A DNA stretch of 64,000 bases from Molanna angustata (lineage: Eukaryota > Arthropoda > Insecta > Trichoptera > Molannidae), in the NCBI GenBank assembly GCA_963576475.1, contig OY754977.1, positions 15,238,943 through 15,302,942 of the forward strand, in the 5' to 3' direction. A program made the translations under genes and the position numbers. Shown here one piece after another: positions 1 to 10,801 of the stretch; the first letter of the stretch is position 1; every line of letters begins with the position of its first letter. The notes below the pieces were generated by a model. That model saw only the letters and a program-made list of their open reading frames with translations, was not told the origin of the DNA and made no database searches.

Positions 1-1029
1 AATAAAACTGTTATCGCCAATTTCACCGTGATTTCTTAGCAAAAAAAAATCATTTTGATGGACTCGGCGTAAAATTAAATTTCATCAAACAATCTAACCT
101 CCGCTCAGTGACAGCGCGACTCTAAGTTGCGATGTATAGTAGATTTAAACCACGGGACATAAAATATATTTAAATCACTACACACATAGTGATTTAAACC
201 AATCATCAATATATTTGACAAAAACAATCTCGCAGTTGAGAGTATATTTTATAATTGATTAACATTTGTACTTTCAAATTTATCCATAACTCTATCAACT
301 GTCATTAAAAATAATGGCGGCTTCCGACGAAGCACTGCGCACGCTCCACTCAAGGATTTGAACTCCGAATGTGTGCTTACTTGATATTTGATTTGATGTA
401 CCTTGGTGAGATCGGCCGCTAGTTTATTGATTTTAATTGTAAATTAATCAAAAAAGTTCATCTGGGAAACAAGATTGATTTTTGATTGGATTTACCTTTG
501 GTGAAACCCGTTTTGATGGCGGCCGTGAGCGTTAATTTTCATATTAAATAAATAAAAAAAAACATGTGCTATTAGAAAACAAAAGTTCTGAAATTTTATT
601 ATATTTACCTACTTTGGCGAAAACAGCGCTGGAGAAGATGGTTGAACTCAAAATCAGTAATAACCTTATTACAATAATATATTATATCGTATACGGCTTG
701 TAGGTAATATAATGCCAATAAATCTGACAATTTATTTATAGTGTTGTTTAATGGATTACATTACATCCACCCACCCCAATATCGGGAGACCGCTTCCAAC
801 TATAACTTGAAACAATAAATCGATCTTAATATCTACCTCAAACCACCAAAGATGTGGTATAGTAGGTACACCTACATCACTTAATAACAGAGACGGATAG
901 TGCCAAAAAATAAAACTATACTAAGCGTATATACATAGCTAATTAAATAATAATTATCTCGAAAGTAGTTATATTTATTTAATTATTTTATTTTGAATTG
1001 CTTTTTGGGCAAGCAATTTTATTTTAGTA
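1..1029. other. AT-rich sequence without a recognised gene
   Basis: No open reading frame of note and no recognised element is seen. Around 972-1018 there is an AAT/TTTA-rich stretch followed by a piece that resembles the 3' end of the SINE family seen at 2313-2543 in reverse orientation, but it is too short to call. Two short GC-richer patches near 314 and 516 contain ATGGCGGC and could be read as tiny coding starts; neither is supported. Confidence 0.6.
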
Positions 1030-2016
1030 CTAGTTGCATGTAAAACATGGCATCCAACTGTCGATGGCTATAGTATGTATAATTGAAGAATACGTACCAA
1101 ACTATATAAACACAAATTTATTAACATTTTAAAATATTTAGTTCAAAATGTTAATAGTATTTTTTCCTACCCTTCGGAGATTAAATATCTAACTTCCTAC
1201 CTTTTGGAGATTCAATATCTAACAGTCCCCTGAGTCCCCTGTATGAAACGATGTCGTCACAAAATTCAATTTTTATAAAAATTATTAAAAAAGTTTGAGA
1301 TGTACTACTACAAATGTTCAAATTTTTATAGAAAATTAAATCATCTAGTTGGGGTGTTTCGGGATTTTTCGATATTTTAGAAACCTTCGAAATATAGGCA
1401 GTTAAACACATAAATTTATCATAAAAAGACGGAAATGTTAGAAGTGTGAGCAATATACGAGCATGTATGAGACGATGCATGAATGTGGACGAAGCGAGGG
1501 ATGCGTGCCAGGATAGAAAAATGTGGCGGTCGGTACTCTCTGCCTACCCCGCAAGGGACATGGCGTGACGGTATGTATGTATGTATGTATAAAAAATGTT
1601 TTTCTTAATGAAAAAATGTTTGAGAAACTCGGGAATTTTTTTGAAAAAACAAAATTGAGATTATGTGTTTCTCTATATTTATACCAATTTTCAGGGTTCT
1701 ACAAATTAGAAAAAAGAATATAGATAAATATAAATTAATTCAGAATAAATATTCAATACAGTTGTAAACTAAAAAAGTATGTAGTGGTAAAAATAAAAAA
1801 TCAAAATGAAAGATAAATAAAAGAACCAGAATCAGGAGACAAGAAAAGAAAATAAGTATATGCAACATATATGCTACGAAGCCTCTAAGTTGGTGTTTTT
1901 TTTACTTAAAAAAGTTGCAAAAACCGTGAAAAATATAGACCCGGCATACAAATGTCAGGTATTTTGGCTTGGTACTTTGTCTATATTTTAAGACAATAAA
2001 ATTCTCTCGAACAAAA
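1030..2016 (-). mobile_element. Helitron copy H6, non-autonomous, reverse orientation
   Basis: The right end of the family lies at the left: CTAG (1030-1033) preceded by A, then a short hairpin region, then the subterminal TCCAACTGTCGAT at 1052. The body then runs leftward through sequence shared with the copies at 15333-29785, including the internal 'accaacttagaggcttcg' segment in reverse complement near 1880. The 5' end near 2016 is diverged or lost. A LINE fragment (1428-1588) is inserted inside with a 7-bp target duplication. No Rep/helicase ORF is present, so the copy needs an autonomous partner. Confidence 0.75.
1428..1588 (+). pseudogene. 5'-truncated RTE-type LINE, C-terminal end of ORF and TATG tail
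   Basis: An open frame from 1428 to 1556 encodes the last 42 residues of the LINE endonuclease/reverse transcriptase protein, with the family pattern RACMRRCMNVDEARD and WRSVLSAYP, then TGA. The element ends in a GTATG/TATG microsatellite. ATAAAAA occurs on both sides (1421-1427 and 1589-1595) and is a plausible 7-bp target-site duplication within Helitron H6. Only the extreme 3' end was copied, as expected for target-primed reverse transcription. It is non-functional. Confidence 0.85.
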
Positions 2017-2033
2017 AATGGGGGGTTGGAAAA

Positions 2034-2238
2034 AAATACTGTATGTTTATTAACAAATACAATGTCTTTAAATTATGATATTAAATATTATTATAACATA
2101 AAAATACTGTATGTTTATTAACAAATACAATGTCTTTAAATTATGATATTAAATATTATTATAACATAAAAATACTGTATGTTTATTAACAAATACAATG
2201 TCTTTAAATTATGATATTAAATATTATTATAACATAAA
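2034..2238. repeat. 68-bp tandem repeat, three copies
   Basis: The unit beginning GTATGTTTATTAACAAATAC recurs at 2041, 2109 and 2177, a constant 68-bp period, with essentially identical units. It is AT-rich, and the third unit runs into unrelated sequence. Small frames through it are accidental. Confidence 0.95.
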
Positions 2239-2312
2239 ACATATTTTCAATATATGTTATTGCATACTCATTTGTACGTATTACAATTTATTTGTTTGTA
2301 CGTATCTTATTT

Positions 2313-2543
2313 GCTTTATTTATTTATTTAATATGATTCAAAGGCAACTAACAGGTTCTATGTCAAATATTAATTTAATATGCACCCAATAACAAGTTGC
2401 CACATTCTGGAGACTTACGATACTGATCGTCTCACAGATCCAGACTGAAAACACTATTAAAAGCTGTATCTCCACCGGGAATCGAACCCGGGACTTTTCG
2501 TTCAGGAGTCAGACATCTAACCAACTAAGCCACGAAGGCCGAC
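2313..2543 (-). mobile_element. SINE family A, full copy with tRNA-like head
   Basis: Read on the minus strand, the element opens with a tRNA-like head near 2543. It has an A box (TGGCTTAGTTGG) and a perfect B box (GGTTCGATTCC), the internal RNA polymerase III promoter signals. A body follows with 'ctgtgagacgatcagtatcg' and 'agtctccagaatgtggcaac', and it ends in a (TAAA)n tail at 2313-2330. The same body occurs at 4500-4646, 12122-12318 and 47262-47397, which shows it is a dispersed SINE and not a tRNA gene. The 3' tail matches no LINE here that I can recognise. Confidence 0.85.
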
Positions 2544-3000
2544 ATTTATTGTAATATTTTTAATTTTCTTTATACAAATTGAATTTTAATGAATGTACAC
2601 TGTCTAAAAAAGGACATTTAATAAGAATTAAAGTATCCTTTCAGGTGATAATATAGGACAATAGAATAACAAAAACCATAACTGCAAAAAAGAAGATATG
2701 TGTGTGTGGCACGCGCTACTTTCTGTGCACCTCAAGAGTGCCAAGACGGCGTGGTCTCTAATAATTGATTCCTCGCAGGCTGTGATGAACCATCGCTGCA
2801 TATTTCAATAAGCAGCATGTAAATAGTCTTATACATAATCTGATGAAACACAATAAAAATAATCTCCAGCAACACAGCAGTATGTAATATTATTATTTGA
2901 ACGTTGATGTAAATACAATGATAAATCAAAATTGAGTTAGTAATGTTGAATAACGTTCAAAGTAACGAATCGTTCAGTCAAATGACACTTATTGAAATTG
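2544..3000. other. no recognised gene before the assembly gap
   Basis: AT-rich sequence; a GC-richer patch at 2700-2800 has no open frame or family signature I can identify. Confidence 0.6.
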
Positions 3001-3200
3001 NNNNNNNNNNNNNNNNNNNNNNNNNNNNNNNNNNNNNNNNNNNNNNNNNNNNNNNNNNNNNNNNNNNNNNNNNNNNNNNNNNNNNNNNNNNNNNNNNNNN
3101 NNNNNNNNNNNNNNNNNNNNNNNNNNNNNNNNNNNNNNNNNNNNNNNNNNNNNNNNNNNNNNNNNNNNNNNNNNNNNNNNNNNNNNNNNNNNNNNNNNNN
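3001..3200. other. assembly gap, 200 N
   Basis: Exactly 200 N characters. Any open frame running across it is meaningless. The true size of the gap is unknown because a round number suggests a placeholder. Confidence 0.99.
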
Positions 3201-3609
3201 TAGTCCTGTCTCCTTCATAGAGATACGCCTTATAAACCGGTAGAAGAAAAGACCTTATCTTCTTACTTCAACTACTTCGTACGGTCATACTGAACACGTA
3301 TACATAAGAAATGCACATAACATGGGACTAGACAACGATACAGGAACATTATAACAATGTACTTACATAGGAGTATAATACATTCCCGTAATAGTATGGA
3401 GTTAAGTGCAACTAATGCAATATTGTATTAATAGTACATAGGTCCATTACCATGCATAGTATTATTACCATGCGCCTTCATAACATCTACCTTTGTTATC
3501 ATTCTTCGCTTCAATCACCTTCGCGTACCGTCTCATATAATAAGCATTTTTTTTAATAATGAACATGTCTAAAATTACCTTATAAGTTCACTAGTGCACA
3601 ATATATTTC

Positions 3610-3915
3610 TATAATCTGGTTACAAATTTAGAAGTCTTAAGTCGAGCTGCCAGGACGACTAGGCAACTCCTGTCTACAATAAAGGTCCGCAAGATCGCAT
3701 ATATGGGCCATATAATGAGGGGAGAAAAATACCACTTGCTCCAATTAATACTGGAGGGCAAGAAAGACGGTAGCCGAGGGACTGGAAGGAGACAGATGTC
3801 CTGGCTATGCAATATTAGGGAATGGACGGGCTTCAGAACTGTGGAGCAGATATTCCTGGCAGAACGGGACAAAGAGGGATTCGCCAGAGTGATCACCAAC
3901 GTCGGGTGTTCCTGA
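3610..3915 (+). pseudogene. LINE fragment, C-terminal part of an RTE/CR1-like reverse transcriptase ORF
   Basis: A frame open through this interval encodes a typical LINE C-terminus. 'RQLLSTIKVRKIAYMGHIMRG' type sequence is followed by the KYHLLQLILEGKK, GRRQMSWLCNIREWTG and ARVITN patterns, ending at TGA. This block lies downstream of the RT domain in many insect LINEs and is not a host gene. The endonuclease and RT domains are absent, so the copy is 5'-truncated. The family differs from the LSAYP-type LINEs elsewhere in the window. The exact clade cannot be decided from this piece. Confidence 0.8.
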
Positions 3916-4499
3916 CAGGGCACCAGAAGTAGAAGAATGTGTACAAAAAGATAAGTACTTAAAAATATGCATACACCAATCCTGCTAATTCTACATCGAG
4001 ATTAAGATATTAAATAAAATTGATAAAGTTAAAGCTCATACGTTTTTCTCATTATTCGCACGGTCATAATACCATCCTTTTCTTGGACTAATTTTGCCTC
4101 TCGCTGTACGTTTATTTCAGCGTTACGAATTTTCTTCGTTCATTCTTTTTATGTGACCAAACAATATGAATGTATTCACTTTCGTGCTTAAACAAACTTT
4201 CACGACAAGTTTTAATAAAAAATTCAAGTTTTAAAAATAACAAATAATCCCCGTATCAACAACCATGTTGCGTGTTTAGTATTTGAAATATTTTAAGAGT
4301 CAATCCGCATGAAATCAGCCAAAAAAATAATATTTTTGACATCACCATCTCAGATATTTTTATTTTTTGTTCTTCTTATCAAAACTCAGAAAAATGCAAC
4401 TTACAGATTTTATAGACATCTAATTATTTAGTATTATTTTTAAAAAAAATCGAAAATTGCACAAATTCAGCCACTCCTTGAGGTCTCTGAATGGTTTGA
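3916..4499. other. AT-rich sequence, nothing recognised
   Basis: No open frame, tandem repeat or element terminus is apparent. Confidence 0.6.
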
Positions 4500-4646
4500 A
4501 AACAATTTATTTATTTATTTAATATTGCTTCTCGGGCAACTAACAGGTACTATGTCAAATATTAATTTGACACGCACCCAATAACAAGTTGCCACATTCT
4601 GGAGACTTACGATATTAATCGTCTCACAGATCCAGACTGAAAACAC
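4500..4646 (-). mobile_element. SINE family A, headless copy
   Basis: This stretch carries the (TTTA)n tail and body ('gggcaactaacaggtac', 'gttgccacattctggagac') of the SINE at 2313-2543 in the same orientation. It stops at 'ccagactgaaaacac', just before the tRNA-like head, so it is 5'-truncated. Confidence 0.85.
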
Positions 4647-4812
4647 AAAAACTGAAACTTCCAGAGTTTTACTTTGCATATTATAGGCTTTCATTTAATA
4701 TAATCACAATGTGGCTATATTAGTAAGCATTGAAATATTTTAGAAATCCTGATAAAAACGTTTTTTTTAAATCACAAAAACACTATTTTTTTTTTTCAAA
4801 AATTATATTTAT

Positions 4813-5028
4813 AGCCGACCGCCGTGGCACAGTTGGTAAGCCGTTCGGTTTCTGTGCGAGAGTCCTGGGTTCGATTCCCAGCATAGGAGAAATTTATTTA
4901 AATTCATTTCTCACGCAAATATTGCTTCTCTGAGCTGGAAACACTGGTTAGTTGGAAGAAATTGCCATACGGAAATAAACTCGCCACTTGCGCAAGGTGC
5001 AAGGAAGTGTTCATTATTATTATTATAT
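4813..5028 (+). mobile_element. SINE family B, full copy with tRNA-like head
   Basis: The head begins GCCGACCGCCGTGGCACAG. It contains an A box (TGGCACAGTTGGTAAG) and a perfect B box (GGTTCGATTCC at 4868-4878). The body contains 'ttagttggaagaaattgcc' and 'cgccacttgcgcaaggtgc' and ends in an ATT microsatellite. Partial copies are at 38446-38600, 48738-48828, 54672-54760 and, more diverged, 55091-55290. The head is tRNA-derived but the element is not a tRNA gene, because acceptor-stem pairing and the CCA-side sequence are not maintained. Confidence 0.88.
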
Positions 5029-5249
5029 TTTCTATGAACACTATTTTAGTACCTACAAACCAACTTTCAGAATGGGGTAACAATGGGATCATATTTATTT
5101 ATTCATTTTTATTAAATAAGATATTTCGTAAAATTTGGTATGAAAAATAATAAATATCTTGAGATGATGATTTCCAGAACATTTGTTGATTTCATGCGGA
5201 TTGATCCATTACTAAAATGTTTACCAACCAAACTAAGATAATACTCTTA

Positions 5250-5826
5250 TCCAACTGTCGATTAGTTCAAGAGAATTTATTTCTCATGATGAATCGACAG
5301 TATTAAGCCAAGATACGCGAGATTTGTATGCCGGATCTACATATTTTGAATGATAAATTTGTGTTTAACTGCCTATATTTCCATTTTTTTTAAATATCGA
5401 AAAACGCCGAAACACCTCAACTACATAATTTAATTTTATATAAAAAATATTAACATTGTATTAGTACATCTTGCTTTTTTTAACAATTTCTATAAAAATT
5501 GAATTTAGTGACGACATCGCTTTATACAATTTGTATGGCAGTCGCCTATACACAATATCTAAGAAGACTTAATAGTTTGATACTTAATTTCCAAACATAC
5601 ATCATGCTGTTTTCATATTCCGGGTAGGAAAAAAGGACTGACCTCCAAACTGTCCAATCATGACATACATACTGTGTTTTTTATACCTACATGTGTTGTA
5701 TAGAAAACAAAATATCTTAAAATATTCAATAATTCGGATTTTATTGTTTTGTACGTATTCTTCTACTATACATATGTACTTACTAACGCAATCGACAGGT
5801 GGATCTCATGTGTTACATGCAACTAG
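5250..5826 (+). mobile_element. Helitron copy H4, short internal-deletion form
   Basis: Starts TCCAACTGTCGAT after an A. The subterminal inverted partner ATCGACAGGTGGA lies near 5790, followed by CTCATGTGTTACATG (hairpin) and CAACTAG, then T. The A|TC...CTAG|T boundaries are the Helitron signature. At 577 bp it lacks the GT microsatellite part of the roughly 1050-bp copies at 15333-29785. No coding capacity. Confidence 0.85.
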
Positions 5827-6001
5827 TCTTAATAAACAGAAGACACACAAATGTACGAGTGTAACATTTGTACCTACGCATAACGACTGGCAAATTAGTT
5901 ATCGACGCAATAAGTCTTCTGCCTTACAAATAATACAAACAATGACACTACAATCATATTTGCCTTCTTATTTACCGTCAATAACTCATTGAGAACAGTT
6001 C

Positions 6002-6440
6002 ACATGCCAAATAGCTCACAAGGAAACGACTCAAAAGCAAATAGTTCACAAGAAAACATATAAAAAGGCAAATAGCTCACAAGGAAACATCTTAAAAGAC
6101 AAATAGCTCACAAGGAAACGACTCAAAAGCAAATAGCTCACAATAAAACATATAAAAAGGCAAATAGCTCACAAGGAAACATCTTAAATGACAAATAGCT
6201 CACAAGGAAACGACTCAATAGCAAATAGCTCGAAGGCAAATGGCTCACAATGAACCACTTCAAAAGACAAATAGCTCACAAGAAAACATATAAAAAGGCA
6301 AATAGCTCACAAGGAAAAATCTTGAAAGACAAATAGCTCACAAGGAAACATTAAAAGGCAAATATCTCGCGAGGTAACACCTCACAATCCGCATAGCTAG
6401 CTTAGGACGAAATGGCTCTTGAGGCTCATACCAATAGTTC
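6002..6440. repeat. degenerate minisatellite of 'aaatagctcacaagg' units
   Basis: The core CAAATAGCTCACAAGGAAAC recurs about a dozen times with alternating spacers ('gactcaaaagc', 'atataaaaagg', 'atcttaaaagac'). This gives a higher-order period of roughly 95-100 bp made of three subunits of about 28-34 bp. The units decay toward the right edge. No coding frame is maintained. Confidence 0.9.
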
Positions 6441-6619
6441 ACAAGGCATTGAAAATGTTTTTTCGGATATAGCGTACGCAAATATAAATGTTACAAGATA
6501 ACATTAACTCTGACGATTCTCTACATAGTAAAAATATAAGATAGGTGCGTGAAAAGTATGAACGAAAAATAAAAAATCAGTAAAAAATTAGGAAATAAAT
6601 ATAGTAGAGAGTTAAAGAA

Positions 6620-6868
6620 GGATGGCAGTGTGAATGATTTCTTATAAAAAAGGCAAGTAGAGGTCGGCCAAGAAAGAGTTGGCACGATCACATAAATGGG
6701 ATTTTGAAAGATGGAGATGTTAGAAGTAAGAATAATAGAAGAGCGTGTATGATACGATGTATGGACGTGAATGAAGTGAGGAATGTATGTCAAGAGAGAG
6801 GAGTCTGGCGTTCGGTTCTCTCTGCCTACCCCAAATAGGGAAATGGCGTGATGGTGTGGTATGGTAAG
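6620..6868 (+). pseudogene. RTE-type LINE, 5'-truncated 3' end
   Basis: The frame 'RGRPRKSWHDHINGIL' followed by 'RACMIRCMDVNEVRN' and 'VWRSVLSAYP' is the C-terminal tail of the same LINE family as 1428-1588. It ends with the family 3' sequence 'gaaatggcgtgatggtgtgg', here without a clear microsatellite tail. Start and stop changes upstream make it a dead copy. Confidence 0.85.
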
Positions 6869-6929
6869 TTTCTTAATAAAAGATGAGCATGTTGTGTGAT
6901 ATGGTGCGTGAAAACAGATCAGTTGTTAC

Positions 6930-6990
6930 ATGTATTTCAAAACAGAAGCACGAAGATCAGTTCTCTCTGCCTACCCCGTGAGGGACATAT
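6930..6990 (+). pseudogene. short 3' scrap of the same RTE-type LINE
   Basis: 'ttctctctgcctaccccgtg' then 'agggacatatcatgattc' matches the last 50 bases of the LINE family. It is too short to say more. Confidence 0.65.
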
Positions 6991-7085
6991 CATGATTCTA
7001 CAAAAATCTAAAAGAAAAATCATACATATCTAAGTAAAAAAGTTAAAAATCATAAAAAATCATATGTATGTCCAGAACGCATTGA

Positions 7086-7765
7086 GGGGGTGACTGCTGC
7101 CAACGTAACTATTTTTTCAAATTGATATAGCATCATTAATACAAAACGATTCATTTTGAAAAAAAATAACTTAGTTAGGATATTAATAAAGAAAAATATA
7201 CCTTCACTTTTTAATTATGTTCTGTATATTAAATTCTTGTATAAAATAATAAGCATACCCTGATTTTTGACATTTATCTTAAATTTCAAAAAAGTATAAG
7301 GTATTGAGGAATATATATTTTTTTAAATTAAAGAAAAACAAAATATCTGGAAAAATATGTTGTGACATTGCATTCATGCATTAAGTTAAGTAAATAAGCC
7401 AAAAATATGCTTTTATTTCGCAATAGCGCTGAATGGAAAAGAAATGTTTTTAGGTTTCTTTACTAAACCTGAAGTATTAATGTAACGTCATGATGTATCA
7501 TGACTTATATTTAAAGCGAATATATTTAAAAAAAATATATTGCTCTACGCCTTATGGTTTACTAAAAATATAAGCTAAACGTTGAAAATCGGAGTATGCC
7601 AATATTTTTCTATAAGAATTTATACGGAACATTATCAAAAAGTTAGGGTACATTTTTCTTTATTAATACCAAAACTATTTAAATAACATTTTTTAAAACG
7701 ATTAGTTTAGAAATAATGATGGTATATCAAATTGAAAAATAGGTACGTTGGCAGCAGTCGCCCCC
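7086..7765. mobile_element. TTAA-type fold-back MITE, copy 1 (680 bp)
   Basis: Almost the whole element is a long imperfect inverted repeat. The outer ends are GGGGGTGACTGCTGCCAACG and its complement, and each arm is roughly 300 bp. The arms meet near 'cgcaatagcgctgaatgg'. Flanks are TTGA (left) and TTAA (right), consistent with a decayed TTAA target duplication. Two full copies at 59894-60575 and 61628-62307 have the same length within 2 bp. TTAA targeting is known for piggyBac and Kolobok transposases; which one mobilised this family is not shown here. Confidence 0.88.
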
Positions 7766-7769
7766 TTAA

Positions 7770-8727
7770 GTAAGTTAATCTAGTAAATAGTCTCACAGAC
7801 ATAATATTGAAGGTCAAAGAAAACTAGGTAAACAATATACATTAAAATTGTATGGCAATAAAAAATATAACAATCGTCAAATTACATTGCTTTGAATATT
7901 GTAATTATCATAAATAGTCCATAATAACATAATGATATAAAGAGTGCAAGTATGTAAACTTTGAATTCTAATTCAGATGTGTACAACCTTGTTCTTTTAA
8001 ATAATATGATATAATATTTTGAATTATTCACAATAAAAAAATGGATTTATTCCAGAGACAAAACTTCATACATGTATGCCTATTAACATTGCACTACGTA
8101 CTGGACGCTGTGTTTCCTGGACGATTCTCTTACACCAATACGTCTTCATATACCAGGCCCTTATATTCTTCTGGCTTCCTATGAACTCTCTGGACCTTAC
8201 TTAACCAATTACATGACTACAATACAACGCTTAAGCATTTTCGACCATACAAAAAACTGGGTACAAGCGTTGGATTAAATTTAAATCAAAAATAGTAATG
8301 TCCATGTACTCAATTTTATTAAGAAAACTTTACTACATAATTTCTTCATATGCCACAATTATTGTTTTGAAAATAGCCACTATACTATTCCATCAGACTT
8401 TGTCAAGACATCGTTCACAACAACATTACATCAGAATCACAAAATGGTCATTTATTTGTTAAAAAAAACTAGATGGGTATTTTCAAATTTTCAATGATTC
8501 CTTCCATACCAATTTAAGAATACATTATTGTATAATGTTTAAGCACAGAGGATGGCAGAATGTTGGTTTGTGTGATAATTTCACTGGTACGCCGAGACAT
8601 ATGGAAATAATTTAATTTTTATTTAATACACAATCCAACTCATAAAAATAAGTGACTTGCATGTATGAACGATGCAAAATGTATGATTTTAAAGTTTTTT
8701 CGTTGACACAGTGGAAGTTCATAATTA
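7770..8727. other. no recognised gene or element
   Basis: AT-rich. The stretch at 8040-8230 has slightly higher GC but no open frame or splice pattern I can support. Confidence 0.55.
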
Positions 8728-8897
8728 TAAATTGTAAAAAAAACTTATAAAAAGAAAACACAGTTTGATTCCACATTGAGTATATAGTGTGCCTCTGAGG
8801 ATGCCAGCTGTGACTGGCGAAAGCGCTTAGGCAAATTAAACATACTCAATGTGGAATCAAACTGTGTTTTCTTTTTATAAGTTTTTTTTACAATTTA
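8728..8897. repeat. 56-bp perfect inverted repeat enclosing a hammerhead motif
   Basis: Left arm 8728-8783 and right arm 8842-8897 are exact reverse complements as far as I can see ('cacagtttgattccacattg' and 'caatgtggaatcaaactgtg'). The 58-nt loop contains a complete hammerhead ribozyme core. Such palindromes around a hammerhead are the kind of terminal structure known from Penelope-like retroelements; that attribution is inference because no RT/GIY-YIG ORF is present. Confidence 0.9.
8790..8833 (+). ncRNA. hammerhead ribozyme motif, all core positions present
   Basis: Stem I TGCCT (8790-8794) pairs with AGGCA (8829-8833). CTGAGGA (8795-8801) is the invariant CUGANGA box. Stem II is GCCAG/CTGGC with loop CTGTGA. 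GAAA is at 8819-8822. A minimal stem III GC/GC is followed by TT as the cleavage-site position before stem I. Very short stem III helices are a known feature of hammerheads carried by Penelope-like elements. Self-cleavage is predicted from sequence only. Confidence 0.7.
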
Positions 8898-9337
8898 ACA
8901 AAATGTATGAAATCATCTCCAAACATCCATAACTTTAGAATCTCAAGCAAGCCGGAACATCCATCACGCTGGAAGCCTACAATACTAACAGAGTTATTTA
9001 TAAACATAGTTCAAATATTGAACAACGGTTGAACCATTACATGATCACTTTTCATATTTATAAACATGGATCAAGAGTTGAACCATGATCCAATTCAAAT
9101 GTCAAATTGAACCGGCAACGAGGCTAGTTTAACACTGGTTCAACTTGACATTTCACAATTTTGAAGTAGCTATGATCCATTTTAAAGCGATTTTATCCAT
9201 TACAATTATTGATTAACATTGAATTCAAGCAAAAATATTGAACGTCAAAGAGTGCAATAGCTAGAGTTTGTCAGAACTATCACGTGGCACATGGTCTGTG
9301 TCATGCATAGTGTTATCTAGTCATGATAACCAACTAA

Positions 9338-10124
9338 CGCCCGCTTGCACCAAACATATTTATTCGTCTTAAACCGGCTAAACTCCGAATAAACCTCGGT
9401 TATTGCGAATAGCGTCTTGCGCCAAACTTTTATTCGAAGATTAAGCCGAATAAACTTAACCCAACGGATGGGTCGGATTAAGTTTAACTATTCATGTTAA
9501 CCAGCTATCTGTCAATTGACATTTCGTTGTTATTATCATTACAGACTTAGGTTATATATTTTGAAAATTGCCAAAGACTGATTTTTGTATTTGTCATACG
9601 TCATTAACTCTCTAATTACTTTTTTAACGGTATTAAGATGCCATTCCTACTGACTGCGCGTTGTTTGACGATTTAATTCGCTGTTGTAACGCGTCCCGTG
9701 ATAGTTCGTCTTCCCACGCTGTGAATCTCTTCATCGCAGATTTAGCATCCATTTTTATAATTCAATTTTAAAATGAAAATATAATACTTTACGTAAAATT
9801 AAAGGTTTGTTGACAGTGGTTGACAAAGAGAATATAACCTACGGATAGTGGTTGACAGACGACGAGAATGAAAAACAATAATATGACATTACAGTTAACT
9901 ACAGAAACATCGCAGAAGCGGCGTACGTATCGTGTATTGCTATATAAAAAAAAACAATTGCGACGAAAAAATGTCCAAATGAGTAGTCATCTACCTGGCA
10001 TCCCCCGAATAGCTAACCGACGGTTAAATTCTGTTGGTGCAAGAAGTTATTTTAAACCCACGGTTACCAAGTTAACTATTCGAGGATTAAGACGAATAGT
10101 GTACTACTTTGGTGCAAGCGGGCC
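9338..10124. mobile_element. PIF/Harbinger-like non-autonomous DNA transposon
   Basis: Ends are CGCCCGCTTGCACCAAA (9338) and TTTGGTGCAAGCGGGCC (10124), inverted repeats of 17 bp with one mismatch. They are flanked by TAA on both sides (9335-9337, 10125-10127), the 3-bp TWA duplication typical of PIF/Harbinger. Subterminal 'tattcgtcttaa' and 'ttaagacgaata' continue the symmetry. The 787-bp interior has no transposase; a frame at 9868-10137 shows no recognised domain and probably is chance. The element appears to sit inside an older symmetric sequence (about 8990-10290) with 'ttcaaccat'-type motifs on both sides. Confidence 0.75.
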
Positions 10125-10504
10125 TAAACAAAACTAAATTCGGTGCTGTTGTATAAAAAGTGCTCAAAATCTGAACTAGGGTTTAAATATTTTTATAAAA
10201 AAGGTTTTCTGTTAGAAAGTGGAATAAGACTGAACTGGGTTCAATTGAACCGTGATTCAACCATTATTCAAGGATTTTTTTATAAAGTGCACTGTTGTTT
10301 CTACAATTTTGGTTTATTTATGAAGCTTTTGTAATTCAAAAACATAAATTTAGTGGTCCATGAGGTCCTTCAATTATGCAATTGCCATTTATACTGAATC
10401 TGTGTTGTAAGGTCTTGAATTTACAACAGAAAAGAATCTGATTATCATGATTTTTAAAAATAGTTAGTCATTTTAATAGTTTTTATTAGTATAATCTTAT
10501 TATT

Positions 10505-10801
10505 TTTATACCTTTCATACATCTCTTTCGTTTTCACTTATCCGATTCGTCCTCATGTCAGCTTTGTGATAACCCTGAACAGACTTCTGAGCATATCCTA
10601 TGGGAATGCACTAACTTCTCCGTGTCAACATTCCGACGAGAACTCTACGACGATGTCCGAGGGAATTTCTTTGGACCCATTGGACATGCGGACCTTGTAG
10701 CCACGAAGAGCAACTTTAGGGCTTTCAAGACTTTCTGTCTTAAATTCGGTGCACTATTATCTTCACTATCACTGAGCAGTGAGCCAGTTGTTTCAACATG
10801 A
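10505..10801 (+). pseudogene. R1-like LINE, C-terminal end of the RT ORF
   Basis: The frame ending with TGA at 10799-10801 encodes 'SSSCQLCDNPEQTSEHILWEC', a C-X2-C-X9-H-X4-C zinc-finger-like signature. It is followed by 'FRRELYDDVRGNFFGP' and a short C-terminal tail. This finger closes the second ORF of R1/Jockey-group non-LTR retrotransposons. The rest of ORF2 is missing, so the copy is 5'-truncated, but its remaining frame is intact. The 3' UTR continues to about 11170. Confidence 0.82.

Noticed and set aside
314..530. Tiny coding starts at ATGGCGGC (314 and 516), one followed by GTGAGC
   Set aside because: Only 3-15 codons each, no supporting exon nearby, and similar GC-rich scraps are scattered by chance or old repeats.
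2460..2543. A tRNA gene with perfect B box
   Set aside because: The same head continues into a body and tail shared with dispersed copies, so it is a SINE.
2937..3243. Frames crossing 3001-3200
   Set aside because: The interval is an N gap and encodes nothing readable.
6002..6440. A CRISPR-like array of short repeats and spacers
   Set aside because: The spacers are themselves repeated in a fixed rotation and the units decay gradually; this is a eukaryotic minisatellite.
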